Of a stretch of 64,000 nucleotides of DNA, positions 61,901 through 64,000 are shown piece by piece. The notes beneath the pieces are model-generated. The model did no database searches and had not been told where the DNA came from. It saw only the letters and a program-made list of their open reading frames with translations. This DNA comes from a virus. Positions within the stretch are counted from its first letter, which is position 1; each line of letters starts with the position of its first letter. The stretch spans positions 1 through 64,000 of IMG/VR virus record IMGVR_UViG_3300022916_000011; one strand, given 5' to 3'. The translations under genes and the position numbers were made by a program.

Positions 61901-64000
61901 AAAACTGATACAGCTAATCAAATAGCGGAAGCTATAAAAAGAGGCGATTCCATAGTTGATTTAAAGGAACAGCAGCAAATATTAATTACAAATAATCAAC
62001 GAGATTTTGAGTTATCTTTAGCGCAATCACGGGAAGCAGAAATAACTAAGGAAGCAGAAAAACATGATATAATAATAAAAAATTCAAAGGCTTCTGGGGA
62101 TCAACTTAAAATATTAGAGGAAGATAAAAAATCTAGTATAGACCTTATTGATAAAAAATTTGATAGGATAAGACAAGAAAGAGCATCTTCTATTGTTAAA
62201 TTTTATGAACAACAAACAATTAAAGAGGAGAATATTGCACAGAATCGGGCTGATAAAATTTCAGCTATAAATGAAAAAATTACTATTAAAACAGTAGAGA
62301 CTGTTAGAGATACGGAATTAAAAAGACTTTCCATTTTGGCTGACGCAGAGGAACAAGAAATAGCAATATACGAAAAGTCTGCTTTAACTAAAATAAAATA
62401 TGCTTTGAAAAATAATGAGGATATAAGTCAATTAAGAAAAGAATCTATTGCGGAAGTAGAAGAACAAAATGTTGCATTGCAAAAAATATGGGAAACGTCT
62501 AGAGAGACAGAAATACAAGCAGAAGAACGAATTTGGGCTTTAAAGAGAAAATCTGGAACTAGTGATCTAGAATATAATGCAGGATTACGATCTGCTAAAT
62601 TGGAAATAGACGAAAATTATAATGAAAAAGTTAGAGCTTTAGAATTGAAAAAACTTAAATTTATTCAATCTATTAATGCTGCTGAGTTAGCCGATCATCA
62701 AAGGAAATATCAAAAAGCATTAACTTATTATGATAAATGGGTAAAACAAATAGCTAAAAAAGCTTTGCAGGGCCTTTCTAAAGACCAAGCTATGGCTACC
62801 ACTATGAAAAAAGCTAAAGAGACATGGGCAGAACATGTTAGAAATCTTTTTAATGTTGGAAGGAATGATGAAGCTAGAGATTTAATGAGTAAATGGCCCG
62901 AAATTCAAAGAATCCAATTAGAGGAATTAAGTAAACAACAAGATCAATATGATAATGATAGACTTGTAGCAATGAAGTCCCTTTATAAAGATTTGAATGA
63001 AGTCTCTGGCAATTACTTTGACGCACAGATACAGATTATTGAACTTGAAAAAGAGAAGTATATTGAATCTCTTAAAATAAAAGCGGATGAAAATGGAAAA
63101 TATACACAAAAACAAATGCAATTACTTGAGGCACTGAATAGATGGCAAATCCTTAAAAATCGTGAATTAGTACAAGAATACCTCATAGCTAACAAGGGTT
63201 TAGCTGGTGGTATGGTTGCATACCTTGTTGAAATGAAAACAGCATGGGAAAATTACTACCAAGAGATAGGCCAATTTGGTTATGATTTTCTGGAAAGTTT
63301 CGGTAGTGCATTTGAGGATAGCTTTGTTAAAGTATTTACTGAAGGAGTAGATGCAGCAAAAGATGTTTGGAAGGATTGGCTTGACGATTTGTTAGATAGT
63401 TTCCTTAAAATGATAGCGAGACTTATAAAAGAATTGGTCATGTCAGGCATATTAGAATTGCTAGTATCCGCTCTTGGAAGTGGAAGCGGAAGTAGAAGTA
63501 TCAGTATCAGTGGTGGAGGAAGTGGAAGTGGCGTTGGAATGGGAGGCGTGAGTGTAGGTGGTTCTTCAATGAGTTGGACAACCATTGGTAGTATGCTTGC
63601 CAAGGGATATGAGTTGTACACCGGGAAGAGCTTATCTCTTAATGGTTTGATAGATAGTCTTTCTGGTAGTTCTTCCTCAACTGCTGTTACTACCACTCAA
63701 CAAGGTCAAAATTGGGCGGGTGATATTGGTAGTTGGGGAAAAGATTATGCAAAAGGTTTAGGCCAGACAGGAACAATGACTGCTGCTCAAGTTGCAGGCG
63801 CTGAAGCTGCCTATGCAATGAATACTGGTTACATGAGTGGTATGGCAGTTGATTCAGCCGGTATGGTTGGCAACATGGCGAACATGGGTGCAAACGCTTC
63901 CACTACTGGAATGGGTGCTGGTGCTGCTTCTGGTATTGCTGCTGCTGTTGTTGCTATTATCATTGGTGGTTACATGGTTTTCGATAATAATACGAAACCA
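58931..64000 (+). CDS. Tape measure protein, cut by window end
   Basis: Open for 1690 codons from ATG 58931 (MSNVDGINIPVTSSG) to the edge without a stop. Residues about 230-500 match the TP901/phage tape-measure core (GVEFEHEMSMVRAIT, TVFTAKEAAEAMRFLAMAGF, KLGYSVQQVSAMLGVM). Hydrophobic segments occur near 570-660 (LTVAMWGLGKALAIV, YLLGGAIAAVIAY) and at the end (GIAAAVVAIIIGG). Residues about 690-1430 are long coiled coils, then a Ser/Gly-rich linker. It sets tail length and occupies the tube lumen; length suggests a tail well over 200 nm. No lytic domain in the visible part. Confidence 0.9.
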   Translation, partial: MSNVDGINIPVTSSGVGKTISDLERIKLQMKNMTTSLEQVKKMLMVAFPVDSAKQFSTAAKSVQREVQQISHFLENMGTKANTTLLKASTAVGIYEKKLTTVNKTLEKNVTVQKNTAAAVKLLFARIHAGVVVNKKLETSTNKVTSAFLKQIGVSARLTNKWDAFRKSISANRLVQQALNKTSTAAVLNNMKLTSSYQNLSKSIAKNTSVTKANKTEQAKLNTTIAKTSKGFAGLIPHVAAVTLSYMAMRRVTRAITGTIGLGVEFEHEMSMVRAITEATTAQFEVLMDVVKKAGETTVFTAKEAAEAMRFLAMAGFAVDESIAALPDVLNLAFIGQLELKRATDISTDVLRAFGLEAEQLGMVVDVFTATITNSNTNIEMLGQSMKFVAPVASKLGYSVQQVSAMLGVMSQSGIKAGMAGRSLRMAMMRMSDAAKSMGMEGANLLDVLRKLASKSYSPDRLVGELKTMFGLRSTPAILALMQNLKLYDEFYEKLENSEGAAKKFTDSLKTVWRAFKELSSVVQSLAIEVFEEYQETLESVLNNATEWFRENKDEVKEWTKYIVESIPQVIGLTVAMWGLGKALAIVTIFREMHVAVTAMNAANALPMFADQVTRGGKALAMAKGFAAKYASQLYLLGGAIAAVIAYKLSEWLAEQWEWWDKNIWGSKKYTESLKEGIKQQRAFLALKTLDKSPEQAFEVFNLKTAKVALNYLKTELSDLREKRDTILDNIQQQEYQLDLIDTDKEKVALKNVEAQILVMAEKAAKVQYLVDNMRSSGGTYENSDYYKGSALAATREREKLEEQTKYNEALRIAKEQYESGEIKLPSYDRKKFLDKLEEDLKTEGAYLLLAARDKEGAKEYIRGMRTNAGRVYDARMKQDEEIASKLKQIKDPMERSKIEANVFTLGTEFTDRMSKVKKYSEEYMLLFNNMRKGQSKILNKSISDQIKAENALVTAVKKAQGSIIDNKAAMQKQETDLNTKQLNDSLAVIKTDTANQIAEAIKRGDSIVDLKEQQQILITNNQRDFELSLAQSREAEITKEAEKHDIIIKNSKASGDQLKILEEDKKSSIDLIDKKFDRIRQERASSIVKFYEQQTIKEENIAQNRADKISAINEKITIKTVETVRDTELKRLSILADAEEQEIAIYEKSALTKIKYALKNNEDISQLRKESIAEVEEQNVALQKIWETSRETEIQAEERIWALKRKSGTSDLEYNAGLRSAKLEIDENYNEKVRALELKKLKFIQSINAAELADHQRKYQKALTYYDKWVKQIAKKALQGLSKDQAMATTMKKAKETWAEHVRNLFNVGRNDEARDLMSKWPEIQRIQLEELSKQQDQYDNDRLVAMKSLYKDLNEVSGNYFDAQIQIIELEKEKYIESLKIKADENGKYTQKQMQLLEALNRWQILKNRELVQEYLIANKGLAGGMVAYLVEMKTAWENYYQEIGQFGYDFLESFGSAFEDSFVKVFTEGVDAAKDVWKDWLDDLLDSFLKMIARLIKELVMSGILELLVSALGSGSGSRSISISGGGSGSGVGMGGVSVGGSSMSWTTIGSMLAKGYELYTGKSLSLNGLIDSLSGSSSSTAVTTTQQGQNWAGDIGSWGKDYAKGLGQTGTMTAAQVAGAEAAYAMNTGYMSGMAVDSAGMVGNMANMGANASTTGMGAGAASGIAAAVVAIIIGGYMVFDNNTKP

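Noticed and set aside
59212-63893. Several minus-strand frames inside the tape measure gene
   Set aside because: Antisense shadows of one long coding frame; no ribosome sites.
1-64000. tRNA genes or an integrase indicating lysogeny
   Set aside because: None could be found by eye on either strand; one small HTH protein is not enough to claim a temperate phage.

Overview
This is about 64 kb of an AT-rich tailed-phage genome. The basis is a complete head-and-tail module (terminase, portal, scaffold, major capsid protein, cement protein, connectors, tail tube, frameshifted tail-assembly chaperone, tape measure) and many tightly packed small genes with start/stop overlaps. No tail sheath, integrase or tRNA gene was seen, so a long-tailed siphovirus-like phage is the best guess. 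The dominant ribosome site AGAAAGGAG fits a host whose 16S rRNA ends in CUCCUUUCU, as in Firmicutes and many Deltaproteobacteria; this is inference only. LAYOUT. (1) 1-16.7 kb, minus strand: about 40 mostly unknown small genes. They include a DUF932 protein, a radical SAM protein, a DUF2786 protein, a GHKL ATPase with a C-terminal HEVTH motif (rIIA-like), a J-domain protein and a methyltransferase-like protein. Units are punctuated by GC-rich hairpins followed by a TGTAAACCC box, and four strong TTGACA-N17-TATAAT-type promoters sit in the block. (2) 16.7-22.2 kb: mostly non-coding, repeat-rich DNA holding phased ATACCCAAT iterons, dispersed GGAAGTTAGG motifs, GAGACAC repeats and AAATAGGCAGGAAATCC repeats. 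About seven small minus-strand genes here use a different ribosome site (GAGGTG) and are separated by GGGGTTGCA palindromes. It looks like an origin and control region between leftward and rightward transcription. (3) 22.2-29.8 kb, plus strand: small genes, a class II (B12-dependent) ribonucleotide reductase, a candidate structured ncRNA with its own promoter and terminator, an HNH endonuclease with NUMOD3 repeats, a Nudix hydrolase, a P-loop kinase and membrane proteins. (4) 29.8-44.8 kb, plus strand: a glycan island with a Gfo/Idh/MocA sugar dehydrogenase, a hexapeptide acyltransferase, three glycosyltransferase loci (one split by a 411-bp gene cassette), methyltransferases, an SGNH-like protein, a sulfotransferase, a two-piece transketolase and two SDR sugar epimerase/reductases. 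(5) 44.8-49.9 kb, minus strand: portal, terminase large subunit and small subunit. (6) 50.2 kb to the end, plus strand: scaffold, capsid, cement, a GT2 glycosyltransferase, connectors, tail tube, tail chaperones and a tape measure cut by the window end. HOW IT WORKS TOGETHER. The early left block probably takes over the host, the RNR, kinase and Nudix genes manage nucleotides, and the sugar island plausibly makes and decorates an unusual sugar or modifies a surface glycan. The most striking feature is the terminase large subunit. Its ATPase domain is interrupted just before Walker B by an intein, and inside the intein, in a different frame with its own ribosome site and ATG, lies a 319-residue zinc-finger HNH endonuclease gene. 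The same DNA therefore encodes intein and endonuclease out of frame.
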